From assembly GCF_001720165.1 (NCBI RefSeq), contig NZ_MCRI01000018.1:1-49408 (forward strand): DNA of 49,408 nucleotides, written 5' to 3'. The translations under genes and the position numbers were made by a program. Every line of letters begins with the position of its first letter. The stretch's first letter is position 1. This document shows, one piece after another, positions 8,247 through 17,869 of this stretch. Under the pieces are notes generated by a model, which saw nothing but the letters and a program-made list of their open reading frames with translations, ran no database searches and had not been told where the DNA came from. The DNA is from Methylophaga muralis (GTDB lineage Bacteria; Pseudomonadota; Gammaproteobacteria; Nitrosococcales; Methylophagaceae).

Positions 8247-8926
8247 AATTTTGACTCGATTAGCGTCAGGGCACGTTCAGCGGCTTTTTTTTCAGCCTTA
8301 CGATGACTGCTTCCTTGAGCCACGACTAATTTATTCAATAAACTCACCTGACAGGAGGCCTCAAATACAGGCTGGTTATCGGCGGATTCAATTTCTTTCA
8401 CACTGTAAAGTGGTAATGGTAATTTGCGGCTTTGCAATAATTCCTGCAAACGGGTTTTCGGGTCTTTAACTGTTTCAGTGACGTCGATAGAATCCAGACG
8501 CTCATCATAAAGTCTCAGGATAAGTGGCTTGACGACATCCATACCACTATCCAGAAACAGCGCGCCTAAAATAGCTTCTAATGCGTCCGCCAGAATTGAT
8601 TCACGGCGAAACCCGCCGCTTTTTAATTCACCCTGACCGAGAATTAACACTTCACCTAATTTAAGTTCGCGGGCTATTTCTGCCAGTGTTTCGCCTTTTA
8701 CCAAGCTGGCTCGCAGACGGCTCATTTTGCCTTCTTTGGCCTGTGGAAAACGGTTAAATAATTCTTCGGCAATCACGAAGCTTAATATCGCGTCACCCAG
8801 ATATTCCAGTCGTTCATTATTCTTTGGGGCCGCACTGCGGTGCGTCAGGGCCTGCAATAAAAGATCGTCGTTATTAAATTGAATGCCAAGTTGCTGGCAC
8901 AGTTTTTTCTGCTTGATGTTTATCAT
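8243..8926 (-). CDS. rnc: Ribonuclease III
   Basis: 227 residues. It cleaves double-stranded RNA in rRNA precursors and some mRNAs. The catalytic signature ERLEYLGD gives E38, E41 and D45, and the second metal-binding pair is D114 and E117, with numbering identical to E. coli. A C-terminal double-stranded RNA-binding domain covers about 155-225. The start overlaps the DUF4845 stop by four bases and its end overlaps era by four, so three genes are translationally coupled. Confidence 0.98.
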   Translation of the reverse strand: MINIKQKKLCQQLGIQFNNDDLLLQALTHRSAAPKNNERLEYLGDAILSFVIAEELFNRFPQAKEGKMSRLRASLVKGETLAEIARELKLGEVLILGQGELKSGGFRRESILADALEAILGALFLDSGMDVVKPLILRLYDERLDSIDVTETVKDPKTRLQELLQSRKLPLPLYSVKEIESADNQPVFEASCQVSLLNKLVVAQGSSHRKAEKKAAERALTLIESKL

Positions 8927-9303
8927 CGAATGGCCGGTTCCACATCCACTTCGGTAACAAAATGTCCGACTAAATCAATATGGGCGATGAACGGTTTACG
9001 CACTTCATAATCAATAACGATTTTAGTGACGTAGGTATTACTTCTGCCTCGGAAGAGTTCGATGTTTTCTTTCTTAACACTGGAAATATAACCGGTGTTA
9101 AAACGACGACTGAGTAACAACATCACCTGTTCATTGGTGAGTTTATTATTTTTTAATTCGGTTTCCATCGACTTCATGATTTGTTGCACGCCGTAGTATT
9201 CCTGATACATCGGCAGCAACCGCATGGTTAAGGTGGCAAAAAATGCAATGATTGCCAGCACAATCACCCAGCTGATTAACGTCATTCCCTGTTGTTTTTT
9301 CAT
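8923..9303 (-). CDS. DUF4845 membrane protein
   Basis: 126 residues of unknown function. The N-terminus KKQQGMTLISWVIVLAIIAFF looks like a type IV pilin leader plus hydrophobic helix: a short basic start, GMTL, then a membrane span. The rest is a small soluble domain. This protein sits between lepB and rnc in many gammaproteobacteria and matches the DUF4845 family. Whether the leader is cut by a prepilin peptidase is not known; the usual glutamate at +5 is absent (GMTLISW), so it may be only a membrane anchor. It overlaps rnc by four bases and lies 30 bases after lepB. Confidence 0.88.
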   Translation of the reverse strand: MKKQQGMTLISWVIVLAIIAFFATLTMRLLPMYQEYYGVQQIMKSMETELKNNKLTNEQVMLLLSRRFNTGYISSVKKENIELFRGRSNTYVTKIVIDYEVRKPFIAHIDLVGHFVTEVDVEPAIR

Positions 9304-9333
9304 GATGCACTCCTCGCGCCTTTGTGACGTTTT

Positions 9334-10134
9334 TTAATTCACAACACAAGCGGCTCTGAAAGTTAAATAGACCTTAGTTAATTGAACGACCACCCTAGAC
9401 CAGACAATGCCACCATCATCCCAATTCCAGCTCATCCAGATAAAAAACGCTTTGCCGACCAGATTTTCTTCCGGCACAGTTCCCCATACTCGGCTGTCAT
9501 TACTATTATCGCGATTATCGCCCATTACGAAAAAGTGACCTTCTGGAACCGTTATCTCGCCCTCCATAGACATTCGTTGCGGATCCAACAATATGTCATG
9601 TGAAGCTTCGGTTAACTGCTCCTGCTTAAGCTCGGCACGTGGTGCAATCATACCCGCCAACTCTGCAGGTTTCTCTCCAGCTTGCTGCTTGATTTCCTGA
9701 CCATTAATAAACAGTGTTTTATTGAAATATCCCACTGTGTCACCAGGCAAGCCAATAACCCGTTTGATGTAATCAATTTCCGGTTGCTGGGGATACCGAA
9801 ACACCATCACATCGCCACGTTCCGGGCTACCGGTATTCAGAATTTTAGTGTTAATCACTGGCAGTCTAATGCCGTAGGAAAACTTGTTCACCAGAATAAA
9901 ATCACCGATATGCAAAGTCGGTAACATCGAAGATGATGGAATACGGAACGGTTCAGCGACAAATGAACGAATCACCAGCACCAATAAAATAATCGGGAAA
10001 AATGATTTGGCGTATTCAACCATCGCCGGTTCATTTTCATTGGCAGGACGCTGGCGCGCTAACCAGAAACGATCAACTAACCATATCAGGCCGGTTATCG
10101 CGACCAGTAACACCATTATTGCTGGGAAACTCAC
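9334..10134 (-). CDS. lepB: Signal peptidase I (C-terminus probably frameshifted)
   Basis: 266 residues as read. Two N-terminal membrane segments (about 4-22 and 44-60) precede the periplasmic protease domain. The catalytic dyad is S69 in PSSSMLPT and K124 in YIKRVIG, and GDNRDNSNDSR is the conserved box E region. It removes Sec and Tat signal peptides. The start is GTG at 10134 with AGGAG six bases upstream. The last residues after WSRV are atypical (VVQLTKVYL...). One extra G at 9390-9391 would give SRVGRSIN and a stop at 9374-9376, a much more ordinary LepB end of 253 residues. lepA lies 12 bases upstream. Confidence 0.95.
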   Translation of the reverse strand: MSFPAIMVLLVAITGLIWLVDRFWLARQRPANENEPAMVEYAKSFFPIILLVLVIRSFVAEPFRIPSSSMLPTLHIGDFILVNKFSYGIRLPVINTKILNTGSPERGDVMVFRYPQQPEIDYIKRVIGLPGDTVGYFNKTLFINGQEIKQQAGEKPAELAGMIAPRAELKQEQLTEASHDILLDPQRMSMEGEITVPEGHFFVMGDNRDNSNDSRVWGTVPEENLVGKAFFIWMSWNWDDGGIVWSRVVVQLTKVYLTFRAACVVN

Positions 10135-10146
10135 TTGACGCTCCTA

Positions 10147-11943
10147 TTATGATTTCTTGGATAACTGCAAAACCGCCAAGAAGGCTTCCTGCGGCACATC
10201 CACTTTGCCGATGGATTTCATACGTTTTTTACCGGCTTTTTGTTTTTCTAGCAATTTACGTTTGCGAGAAACGTCGCCTCCGTAACATTTTGCTAAGACA
10301 TTTTTACGCATTGCCTTCACTGTTGAGCGCGCAATAATATGTCCGCCAATGGCTGCCTGAATCGCCACATCAAACATTTGACGCGGAATCAATTCCTGCA
10401 TTTTTTCAACTAACTGGCGACCACGCGATACACTTTGGTCTTTATGTACAATCATCGATAAAGCATCCACTTTTTCGCCATTGATTAATACATCCAGCTT
10501 CACCAGCGCGGCGGCTTCAAAGCGAATAAAGTGATAATCCAGCGATGCATAACCGCGACTGACCGATTTAATACGGTCAAAGAAATCGATTACTACTTCA
10601 TTCATTGGCAATTCATAACTTAAGGCAACCTGTTTTCCCATGTATTGCATGGATTTTTGTACGCCGCGTTTTTCGATACATAAAGTTATGACCGCGCCAA
10701 GATAATCCTGTGGCACCAGCATATCGGCAATAACGATAGGTTCACGAATTTCTTCAACTGAACCGGCATCCGGTAATGAGGCAGGATTTTCAATCTTGAT
10801 CACGTCACCTTTTTTGGTAACGACTTCAAATACAACGGTCGGTGCGGTGGTGATCAGATCCAGATCATATTCACGTTCCAGCCGTTCCTGAATGATCTCC
10901 ATATGAAGTAAACCAAGGAAACCACAACGGAAACCGAAGCCCAGAGCTTGGGAATTTTCCGGTTCAAAAAACAACGAGGAATCATTTAAACGTAATTTAC
11001 CCAATGCTTCACGGAATGCATCGTAATCATCACTGCTGACCGGGAATACCCCAGCATACACCTGCGGTGTGACCGATTTAAAACCGGGCAACATTTCGGT
11101 TGCGCCATGTTGAGCCGTGGTTAAGGTATCGCCCACCGGCGCACCATCAATTTCTTTGACACCGGAAATCACATAGCCAACTTCACCGCAGTTCAGCGCA
11201 GGACGTTTACTACGTTTTGGAGTAAATACACCAACTTCATCGACTTGATATTCTTGACCGGTCGACATGACTTTGATTTTGTCACGGGTTTTCAGTCGGC
11301 CCTGTTTGATACGAACCAGCGAGATAACCCCCACATAACTGTCGAACCAGGAATCAATAATCAAAGCCTGCAATGGTCCTTCCGGATCACCTTTTGGTGG
11401 CGGAATACGGGCAACCAGCTCTTCTAAAACTTCATCAATACCAATGCCCGTCTTGGCGCTGCAGCGAACTGCATCAAGCGCATCAACACCGATGATATCT
11501 TCAATTTCCTGCGCTACACGATCCGGTTCTGCTGCGGGCAAATCAATTTTGTTTAAAACCGGCAACACTTCTAGACCAAGATCGATGGCGGTATAGCAAT
11601 TCGCCACACTTTGAGCTTCAACACCTTGTGCGGCATCAACCACCAGCAATGCGCCTTCACAAGCCGCCAATGATCTGGAAACTTCATAGGAAAAGTCAAC
11701 GTGGCCGGGCGTATCGATAAAGTTGAGGTGATACGTTTCACCGTCTTTCGCGGTGTAATCCAACGAGACACTTTGCGCCTTGATGGTAATGCCCCGCTCT
11801 TTTTCGATATCCATCGAATCGAGAACCTGCTGGGACATTTCACGTTCAGTCAAGCCACCACAGATTTGAATAAAGCGGTCTGCGATGGTGGATTTACCGT
11901 GGTCAATATGAGCAATAATTGAGAAGTTTCTAATATTTTTCAT
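10147..11943 (-). CDS. lepA: Elongation factor 4 (LepA)
   Basis: 598 residues, normal. This translational GTPase acts on the ribosome, with proposed roles in back-translocation and initiation/30S assembly. G1 is AHIDHGKST near residue 11, G3 is DTPGHVDF and G4 is NKIDLP. EF-G-like domains II, III and V follow, and the LepA-specific C-terminal domain ends at SKKS. First gene of the long minus-strand unit, with a perfect TATAAT about 115 bases upstream of its ATG. The lepA-lepB pairing is standard. Confidence 0.98.
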   Translation of the reverse strand: MKNIRNFSIIAHIDHGKSTIADRFIQICGGLTEREMSQQVLDSMDIEKERGITIKAQSVSLDYTAKDGETYHLNFIDTPGHVDFSYEVSRSLAACEGALLVVDAAQGVEAQSVANCYTAIDLGLEVLPVLNKIDLPAAEPDRVAQEIEDIIGVDALDAVRCSAKTGIGIDEVLEELVARIPPPKGDPEGPLQALIIDSWFDSYVGVISLVRIKQGRLKTRDKIKVMSTGQEYQVDEVGVFTPKRSKRPALNCGEVGYVISGVKEIDGAPVGDTLTTAQHGATEMLPGFKSVTPQVYAGVFPVSSDDYDAFREALGKLRLNDSSLFFEPENSQALGFGFRCGFLGLLHMEIIQERLEREYDLDLITTAPTVVFEVVTKKGDVIKIENPASLPDAGSVEEIREPIVIADMLVPQDYLGAVITLCIEKRGVQKSMQYMGKQVALSYELPMNEVVIDFFDRIKSVSRGYASLDYHFIRFEAAALVKLDVLINGEKVDALSMIVHKDQSVSRGRQLVEKMQELIPRQMFDVAIQAAIGGHIIARSTVKAMRKNVLAKCYGGDVSRKRKLLEKQKAGKKRMKSIGKVDVPQEAFLAVLQLSKKS

Positions 11944-12058
11944 TGAGTAGCGATTTTGAACGTATCGGAGGTTGAAATATGGTGTTGCAAGATGTGTTCA
12001 GCTCCATGATTTAGGATATGTTGCCAACGCGGATCCCGCATCGTGCAAATGACCCGGT

Positions 12059-12064
12059 ATTATA
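12059..12064 (-). promoter_or_regulatory. Candidate -10 box for the lepA operon
   Basis: The minus strand reads GTGCG-TATAAT-ACC, a perfect -10 hexamer upstream of lepA. The -35 region 16-18 bases further up (around TCGTTA/CGTTAT) is poor. The rest of the 277-base lepA/MATE divergent gap shows no ORF or RNA that I recognise. Confidence 0.5.
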
Positions 12065-12136
12065 CGCACTTAACTGAGTTATAACGATAATAAATACTGG
12101 CATACCAAATTGATCTGTCTTAATCAATCCAAAAAA

Positions 12137-12166
12137 TTGATAGTAAAAACATTGCTTAAATATTAG
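12137..12166 (+). promoter_or_regulatory. Candidate promoter for the MATE exporter gene
   Basis: TTGATA (12137-12142, 5 of 6 to the -35 consensus), an 18-base spacer and TATTAG (12161-12166). It lies 55 bases upstream of the MATE start codon. Seen by eye only. Confidence 0.35.
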
Positions 12167-12220
12167 GGATCGTTAGCATTAAGCGCTTTCACGCCTTTCT
12201 TCTTTGAAAACGGAAACTAC

Positions 12221-13576
12221 ATGCAGGCTAGCCAAATCGACAATGACGTCCTCAATGGTCCGATTATTTCCACTTTCTTACGCTATGCCATCCCTTCCAT
12301 TCTGGGCTTACTGGCCATTACCACCGCTAGCATTGTGGACGGAATTTTTATCGGCCAATTTGTCAGTTCGGAAGGCCTGGCAGCCATTACCTTATTGATT
12401 CCATTTTTTACCCTGGTTTTTGCCATCGCGCTGATGCTGTCGATTGGCGGTGCCGTCCGAGCTGGAAGTTACCTTGGACAAAATAAAACTCAAGCAGCTT
12501 CTGCTGTTTTCAGTAAATGTCTGATAAGCATTTTTATCGTTGGCCTGTTGTTTATGGGCATTTCTTTAATGCTGGATCAACAGATACTAGCGCTACTTGG
12601 TGCCCCGGATGAGTTAATAACGCTGGTATTGCCTTACTTTCGTATTATTTGTGTGGTGCTGGTTATACAGATAACCAGCATGGTGCTCTATTACTTCATC
12701 CGACTGGATAACTGCCAAAAATTGGGGACAGCAGCTCTGATTGCTGGTGCGCTTATTAATATCGGGCTCGATGCGCTGTTTATTATTGGACTGGAAATGG
12801 GCTTAAGTGGTGCTGCCTGGGCCACATTGATTGCTCAGATAGTCCAGATGCTGATTCTTGCAACTTATTTTCTCAATAAACAACGGCGATTAAAGTTGAT
12901 TTTACGTCCTGGCAACTGGTCAGAAGTCGGCAAAGTTGCCTATAACGGCCTATCCGAATTTGTTAATGAACTCTCCGGGGGCATGGTTATTTTGTTGCTG
13001 AACTGGTTATTGATCATCTACCAAGGGGTGAGTGGTTTAGCGGCATTTGCTGTCATTAATTATCTGATTTTCATCAGCCTGATGATCTACTACGGTATTG
13101 CTGACGCGCTGCATTTATTGATCAGTCAAAATCATGGGGCAAGACAAGCTCGGCGGATCCGTGATTTTGTCACGACAGCCTTAGGCATGGTGTTTGTTAT
13201 TTCAATGATATTAGTGAGTATTTTATTGCTTTACCCACAATGGTTAATTCAGCTCTTTTTACAAGATGATGCATTGGAAAGCCAACTACTCTCAGCTGAG
13301 TTTATTCAATTGGTTTGGCCATTATTTGCGGTGAACGGTTTAAACGTCACTTTATCGGTTTATTTAACAGCTATGCAAAAGCCTTTGCCATCTATGTTTG
13401 TCGCGTTGTCTCGCGGTTTAATCCTGCCTGTCAGTTTATTATTTCTGTTATCAGCCTGGTTGCCCGACAAGCAGTTTCTCATCGCACTTCCTCTTGCTGA
13501 AGGATTGACCTTTATCCTGGCATTATTTCTTTACTGGCATTTTTCACCCAGCAGGATTATCAAACAAAATTTTTAA
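12221..13576 (+). CDS. MATE family efflux transporter
   Basis: 451 residues with about twelve hydrophobic segments, the size and pattern of multidrug and toxin extrusion antiporters, which expel cationic compounds using sodium or proton gradients. The N-terminal ...PSILGLLAITTASIVDGIFIGQF, with the VDG and G-Q motifs, is characteristic, and the pattern repeats in the second half. The start chosen is the ATG at 12221; the N-terminal segment before the first helix (about 20 residues) is normal. Substrate cannot be predicted. It is monocistronic, divergent from lepA and convergent with the TonB-receptor gene. Confidence 0.93.
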   Translation: MQASQIDNDVLNGPIISTFLRYAIPSILGLLAITTASIVDGIFIGQFVSSEGLAAITLLIPFFTLVFAIALMLSIGGAVRAGSYLGQNKTQAASAVFSKCLISIFIVGLLFMGISLMLDQQILALLGAPDELITLVLPYFRIICVVLVIQITSMVLYYFIRLDNCQKLGTAALIAGALINIGLDALFIIGLEMGLSGAAWATLIAQIVQMLILATYFLNKQRRLKLILRPGNWSEVGKVAYNGLSEFVNELSGGMVILLLNWLLIIYQGVSGLAAFAVINYLIFISLMIYYGIADALHLLISQNHGARQARRIRDFVTTALGMVFVISMILVSILLLYPQWLIQLFLQDDALESQLLSAEFIQLVWPLFAVNGLNVTLSVYLTAMQKPLPSMFVALSRGLILPVSLLFLLSAWLPDKQFLIALPLAEGLTFILALFLYWHFSPSRIIKQNF

Positions 13577-13584
13577 CATACCCA

Positions 13585-13616
13585 GAAAAAAGCCGGATGT
13601 CATTGCAACATCCGGC
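13585..13616 (-). terminator. Terminator of the TonB-receptor gene
   Basis: Stem GCCGGATGT / ACATCCGGC (13592-13616) with a 7-base loop. On the minus strand it is followed by TTTTTT. The plus-strand side has no T run, so it serves mainly the minus-strand gene. Confidence 0.88.
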
Positions 13617-13659
13617 CAAAACTCATCAAGCATTTATTCAGGGAATACAGCTTGATGAA

Positions 13660-15654
13660 TTAAAACTGCCAAGCTACGCTCAGGCGAACATCCCGGCCGG
13701 GTTCGTTATAACCTCTGACGAGACCATAGCCTGGTAAATTGGTGAAATCGGCAACGCTTGCGTGATCGATATAATCTTTATTAAAGATGTTATGGATGGT
13801 TAACGTAATACGGAAATCTTCTGAAGTTGACGGAATCCATTGAGTATAGAAGTCATGTACTCCATAGCCAGGTTGATCCACTTCTGCATCTGGATAGGTT
13901 GCTTGATCACCAAAATCAATATCATCACGTCCTTTCACAAAACGTGCATTCCAACCAAAATTCCATTGTGAATTAAGTTGGTATTCAAGTTGAGCTAATA
14001 CTGTGTCACGAACAGTATTAGCTATACCGTTATGATCATAAGCATTCGCTTCCACACCATCCACTTCAGCATCGTTATAGTGATAGCTGACGCGAGCCAT
14101 TAAACTATCCCAGCGATGACCTAATTCCAGAATATAACCATCTGATTTTAACTCGCCCAAATTATCAAAGATATTTCTTGCTGGCCCTACCGTTCCTGAA
14201 ACCCCAATAACATCTTTGATTTCACTTCTATAGGCCTTGGCAGAACCAAACCATGTTGCTGAATCATACGCAACGCCGAATTCAATATTCTCTGCCTTTT
14301 CAGGTTTCAAATCTTCAGCTTGAGTTGTAAAGCCGAGTTTAAACGCATCTTGTGCTAAAGGTCCCTTAAAGGCTTCAGCATAAGAAGCAAAGGCACTCCA
14401 GTTATCTGTAAAATGATAATTCAGACCGATATTCGAACTGACATCGCTTTCATTATGAGAAGTATTGCCAAAATCAGTATCTAATTCATAATCATCATAA
14501 CGAAGACCCGCGCTTAACAATAAGGCATCGGTTAACTGGATATCATCCTGAAGATATACGCCTTTAACCTTGGACTTATCTTTGTAATTCTCACCATCAC
14601 CATCGGCAGTGGACTCATCTTCACGATAATCAACACCATAGGTGACCTTGTGCATACCTATGACAGACGTATTACGTAAATCAAAGCCAGTACTCTCGCC
14701 TGTGCCTGTGAATGGACCAAAAAAACCGTCTTGAAAAAACTCTGTCTCAGTATTGTAAATGGTCAGTGCCAAATCCAAATAAGCATTATCAAGTGGGTTT
14801 AATTCATAGTTAAAAGTGGCTGTTTTACGTTCACTGTCAATTGGATATATCAGATTCCCACGGTTAGCTGGCGCTCCTAGTGGTGGTGGACTGAATATCC
14901 ATTGAGGGCGCTGGGTTCTATCACCCTCATCTTTGTGTTTTTCGTAACTGAGACGGACAGTTTGACTGTCAGTCAAGTGCCCGACAACTTTTGCAAACAG
15001 ATACTCTTGATCAGCTTCTGTTCCTAATACTTCATCGCCATTACCATCTTCATAATTGTCGACATCTGATTGCGTATAGGAAACCATGCCGCTCCAGTCT
15101 TCGGTCAGTTTTCCAAACAGAGTGGTGCTTGTTTTAAAACTATCTGTATTGCTTGAGAACATGCCTTTTACCAAACCACCGAAGTTTTCACCTGGCTTGA
15201 GCATATCTTCTGGATCTTTGGTCACAAATTTAACTGAGCCGCCTAATGCACCTGGACCAGACAAAGCATTACCCGCCCCAGCATTGACTTCAACACGTTT
15301 TAGTAATTCAGGCTCAATACTTATACGGCCAGCGTGGTGGAATTGACGGGTCGCCTGTTGGGCACCATCAATAGTGATATTTAACAACTGATCTTCGATA
15401 CCCCTAACGTAAAGTTTTTGGGCAAACCCCGGTCCTCCACCAATTGTCACCTCAGGTGATTGGCTAAAGAGATCTTGTAAATCAGTTGCCTGAAGTTTTT
15501 CAATTTGTTCAGCTGAAACACTGTTCGTTTCTGGAGTAACGGTATTACTCGTTACTTTTATAGCCTCTAACTGAACACTTTCATTATCATCTGCCCAAAC
15601 AACCTGGCTTGAGAAAGCGGCGGTTATTGCCAACGTTAAGATCTCGGCCGACAT
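13660..15654 (-). CDS. TonB-dependent outer-membrane receptor, Fur-regulated
   Basis: 664 residues as read. After a signal-like stretch ending VVWA comes a TonB-box-like LEAIKVTS and a plug domain (about 40-150, with RVEVNAGAGNALSGPGALGGSV). A 22-strand-type barrel follows, closing in the terminal aromatic WQF expected for outer-membrane insertion. Such receptors import ferric siderophores or haem using TonB energy; the ligand cannot be read from sequence. A 17/19 Fur box sits 33 bases upstream, and a two-component system lies immediately upstream on the same strand, as in pfeR-pfeS-pfeA. The signal peptide lacks basic residues. A GTG at 15677 with a GAGG site encodes MKINRSF in another frame, so one base may be missing at 15657-15660 (restored length 672 residues). 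Confidence 0.92.
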   Translation of the reverse strand: MSAEILTLAITAAFSSQVVWADDNESVQLEAIKVTSNTVTPETNSVSAEQIEKLQATDLQDLFSQSPEVTIGGGPGFAQKLYVRGIEDQLLNITIDGAQQATRQFHHAGRISIEPELLKRVEVNAGAGNALSGPGALGGSVKFVTKDPEDMLKPGENFGGLVKGMFSSNTDSFKTSTTLFGKLTEDWSGMVSYTQSDVDNYEDGNGDEVLGTEADQEYLFAKVVGHLTDSQTVRLSYEKHKDEGDRTQRPQWIFSPPPLGAPANRGNLIYPIDSERKTATFNYELNPLDNAYLDLALTIYNTETEFFQDGFFGPFTGTGESTGFDLRNTSVIGMHKVTYGVDYREDESTADGDGENYKDKSKVKGVYLQDDIQLTDALLLSAGLRYDDYELDTDFGNTSHNESDVSSNIGLNYHFTDNWSAFASYAEAFKGPLAQDAFKLGFTTQAEDLKPEKAENIEFGVAYDSATWFGSAKAYRSEIKDVIGVSGTVGPARNIFDNLGELKSDGYILELGHRWDSLMARVSYHYNDAEVDGVEANAYDHNGIANTVRDTVLAQLEYQLNSQWNFGWNARFVKGRDDIDFGDQATYPDAEVDQPGYGVHDFYTQWIPSTSEDFRITLTIHNIFNKDYIDHASVADFTNLPGYGLVRGYNEPGRDVRLSVAWQF

Positions 15655-15686
15655 ACAAAACTGCGGTTTATTTTCACTCTAACCTC

Positions 15687-15705
15687 GCTAATAATAATCA
15701 TTATC
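15687..15705 (-). promoter_or_regulatory. Fur box upstream of the TonB receptor
   Basis: The plus-strand 19-mer matches GATAATGATAATCATTATC at 17 of 19 positions. The minus strand gives TGATAATGATTATTA, one mismatch from the 7-1-7 Fur motif. Iron-replete repression by Fur is expected. Confidence 0.88.
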
Positions 15706-15792
15706 AAATAGAACAGATTCGCATTCTAGTCAGAGTGAAGCCAGATTAAAATCAAATTTACAATTGTTACAATTGAGCTGTTATTCAGCTAA

Positions 15793-17142
15793 CTAACTTT
15801 CCTCCGTTATCGGCAATTGCATGATCATTCTCAATCCGCCGAATTGATGAATTTGTGCCCATAATTTGCCCCCTGTCGCTTCGACTTGCCGCCGGGCAAG
15901 TGCCAACCCAACGCCAAAACCTTTTTGTTCGCTTGAATGGGAGCTAGGTAAACGGAAAAATGGTTTGAAAATATTCTGTAAATGCTCTTCTGGTACCCCA
16001 GGCCCCTCATCATCAATTTGTAGCTCATAGCGATCCAGATGCTGTTGCAAGCTGATGCTTACCTCTCCATTGGCTGGAGTATACGAAAGCGCATTACGTA
16101 ATATATTTTCAATGGCATGTCCTAACGCGCGATCACTGCTTTGCTGCAGACAAGCCGTTTCGGGCGTTTGCACAGTAATCAGATGGTTGGGGAATTCAAA
16201 TCGCGCATTCTCCACAATACTGTCTATCAAATCCGTCAGATCCAATGATTCATTGCGTAAAGCGGGTCGCTCGTTTTCCAACCAGGCAAGGGTTAATGCA
16301 TCCTCGACTAATTCACGCATCTGCTGACATTCATAGCGGATCCGTTGCAACGATTCATTCTCAGGAGTGCTTTGTTCAGCAATACTAAGCGCTAACTCAA
16401 CCCGCGTTAATGGGGTACGCAGTTCATGTGATAAATCTGAGGTCAGGTGACGCTGTGTCTGTATCTGCTCGCCAATTCTCTCTGCCATGCTGTCGAAAGT
16501 GCCAGCAAGAACTGCAATTTCATCGTTACGTTTTCCCAAGTCTTCCCGCACTCGCACGGCAAAATCACCATCGCTGAATTGTTTGGTGGCTTTTTCAAGC
16601 TGTCTTAAGGGTGACATAACGTGCCGGTAAATCACTGCACTCAAGATCGCCATCAACAACATAGGCAAGGCAATTTGCAATAACAAACTGGCATAAGTCC
16701 AATAACCACCGGGGCGCATACGTTGTGGCAAGCGGATCAAAAAATGGGTATGTCGGTCTGCAAACATAATATCCATGATCGGATTTTGAGCAAAATACAA
16801 ATGAATTTTCCAACTGACATCCCGGCCCAGACTGAAAGTATCGATAAAATAATCGTCCATTTCACTGTCGGCCAGAAGCGTTAGCTGCGATTTCACTAAA
16901 GCGACCCAAGTATCTTCCTGCAGCTGAATGGTGTTAATCCATTCGGCCAGTTTTTCTTCTTCGCCTTGTAGATACAGTGATTCTGCATGTCTGGCATAGT
17001 CAATTAACTGCTGCTGATACTGCTTATCAATAAAACTCATATGCTGCTCAGTTCGCAGAATCAAATGATGAATTATCCAGAATAATGCAATTGTGCCGAT
17101 GGTAATCGTTGCACATAATTTCCAGAATAAACGACGTTTCAT
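15793..17142 (-). CDS. Sensor histidine kinase of an iron-linked two-component system (PfeS-like)
   Basis: 449 residues. Membrane segment 1 is at about 8-28, a periplasmic sensor at 29-148, and segment 2 at about 149-172. HAMP follows (about 173-225), then HisKA with H239 in DLSHELRTPLTR, and HATPase_c with the N-box around HAIENILRNA, DEGPGVP and the GFGVGLAL G-box. It overlaps the response regulator by four bases (ATGA). With a Fur box upstream of the pair and a TonB receptor downstream, it most resembles PfeS/PirS-type sensors that detect a periplasmic ferric siderophore. The inducing ligand is unknown. Confidence 0.9.
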   Translation of the reverse strand: MKRRLFWKLCATITIGTIALFWIIHHLILRTEQHMSFIDKQYQQQLIDYARHAESLYLQGEEEKLAEWINTIQLQEDTWVALVKSQLTLLADSEMDDYFIDTFSLGRDVSWKIHLYFAQNPIMDIMFADRHTHFLIRLPQRMRPGGYWTYASLLLQIALPMLLMAILSAVIYRHVMSPLRQLEKATKQFSDGDFAVRVREDLGKRNDEIAVLAGTFDSMAERIGEQIQTQRHLTSDLSHELRTPLTRVELALSIAEQSTPENESLQRIRYECQQMRELVEDALTLAWLENERPALRNESLDLTDLIDSIVENARFEFPNHLITVQTPETACLQQSSDRALGHAIENILRNALSYTPANGEVSISLQQHLDRYELQIDDEGPGVPEEHLQNIFKPFFRLPSSHSSEQKGFGVGLALARRQVEATGGKLWAQIHQFGGLRMIMQLPITEES

Positions 17143-17843
17143 AGCAACATATAACCTGTACCATGAACTGTTTGCAGCCTATCGACGGGCATACCGACAT
17201 CCATTAATTTGCGCCTGACCCGGCTCATATGCATATCCAGACTGCGATCGTATCGGCTGAAATCGCGTTCCATCACTAATCGATATAACTGCGGTTTACT
17301 TAGTAGATGATTGGCATGTTGCGTCAAAGTCCAAAGTAATTTGAACTGGATCGGAGTAAGTTGCACATCATGCTCATGAAAATAGACCCGTTGTTTTTTC
17401 CTATCCAGCTTCAGGCCTTCATGCTGTAAAACCGAATCTTCCTGTTGAGAATGATCGATGATTCCGGCTCGTCTCAGAATTGCTTCAATACGCAACACCA
17501 ATTCTGTGAAATTAAAGGGTTTTGGCAGATAGTCATCCGCCCCGTTTTTAAACCCAATAATACGTTCTTCTTCAGCACCATGAGCCGTCAAGATGATTAC
17601 CGGAGTCTGTCGACTTTGGCGAAGAATGCTTAATACAGAATAGCCGTTACGCTCAGGTAGGCTGACATCAAGTAAAATCAGATCAAACTGGCCGCTCACC
17701 GCAGAGAGTAAACCCTCTTCACCATTAAAGCTTTGGGTAACGGTAAAGTTTTGTTGTTCAAGCAACTGCTTTAACTGATGATTTAATACCGGATCGTCTT
17801 CAATAATGAGAATGCTGATAGCAAGTTTGTTTTTATCGGTCAT
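17139..17843 (-). CDS. OmpR-family response regulator (PfeR-like)
   Basis: 234 residues. The receiver domain (about 10-122) has acidic pocket E15/D16/D17, phospho-acceptor D59 (LLDVSLPE), T/S in LTAHG, and the lysine in LPKPF. The C-terminal winged helix (about 138-234) has DRSLDMHMSRVRRKL. It should bind DNA, probably upstream of the receptor gene, when phosphorylated by the adjacent kinase. The gene is preceded by a perfect 7-1-7 Fur motif, so the regulator itself appears iron-repressed. Confidence 0.92.
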   Translation of the reverse strand: MTDKNKLAISILIIEDDPVLNHQLKQLLEQQNFTVTQSFNGEEGLLSAVSGQFDLILLDVSLPERNGYSVLSILRQSRQTPVIILTAHGAEEERIIGFKNGADDYLPKPFNFTELVLRIEAILRRAGIIDHSQQEDSVLQHEGLKLDRKKQRVYFHEHDVQLTPIQFKLLWTLTQHANHLLSKPQLYRLVMERDFSRYDRSLDMHMSRVRRKLMDVGMPVDRLQTVHGTGYMLL

Positions 17844-17869
17844 GGAATATGTGATGCTTCACGCCTAGA

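Noticed and set aside
15657..15660. Phase variation by slippage in the T4 run at the TonB-receptor start
   Set aside because: Four bases is too short for efficient slippage; a missed base is simpler.
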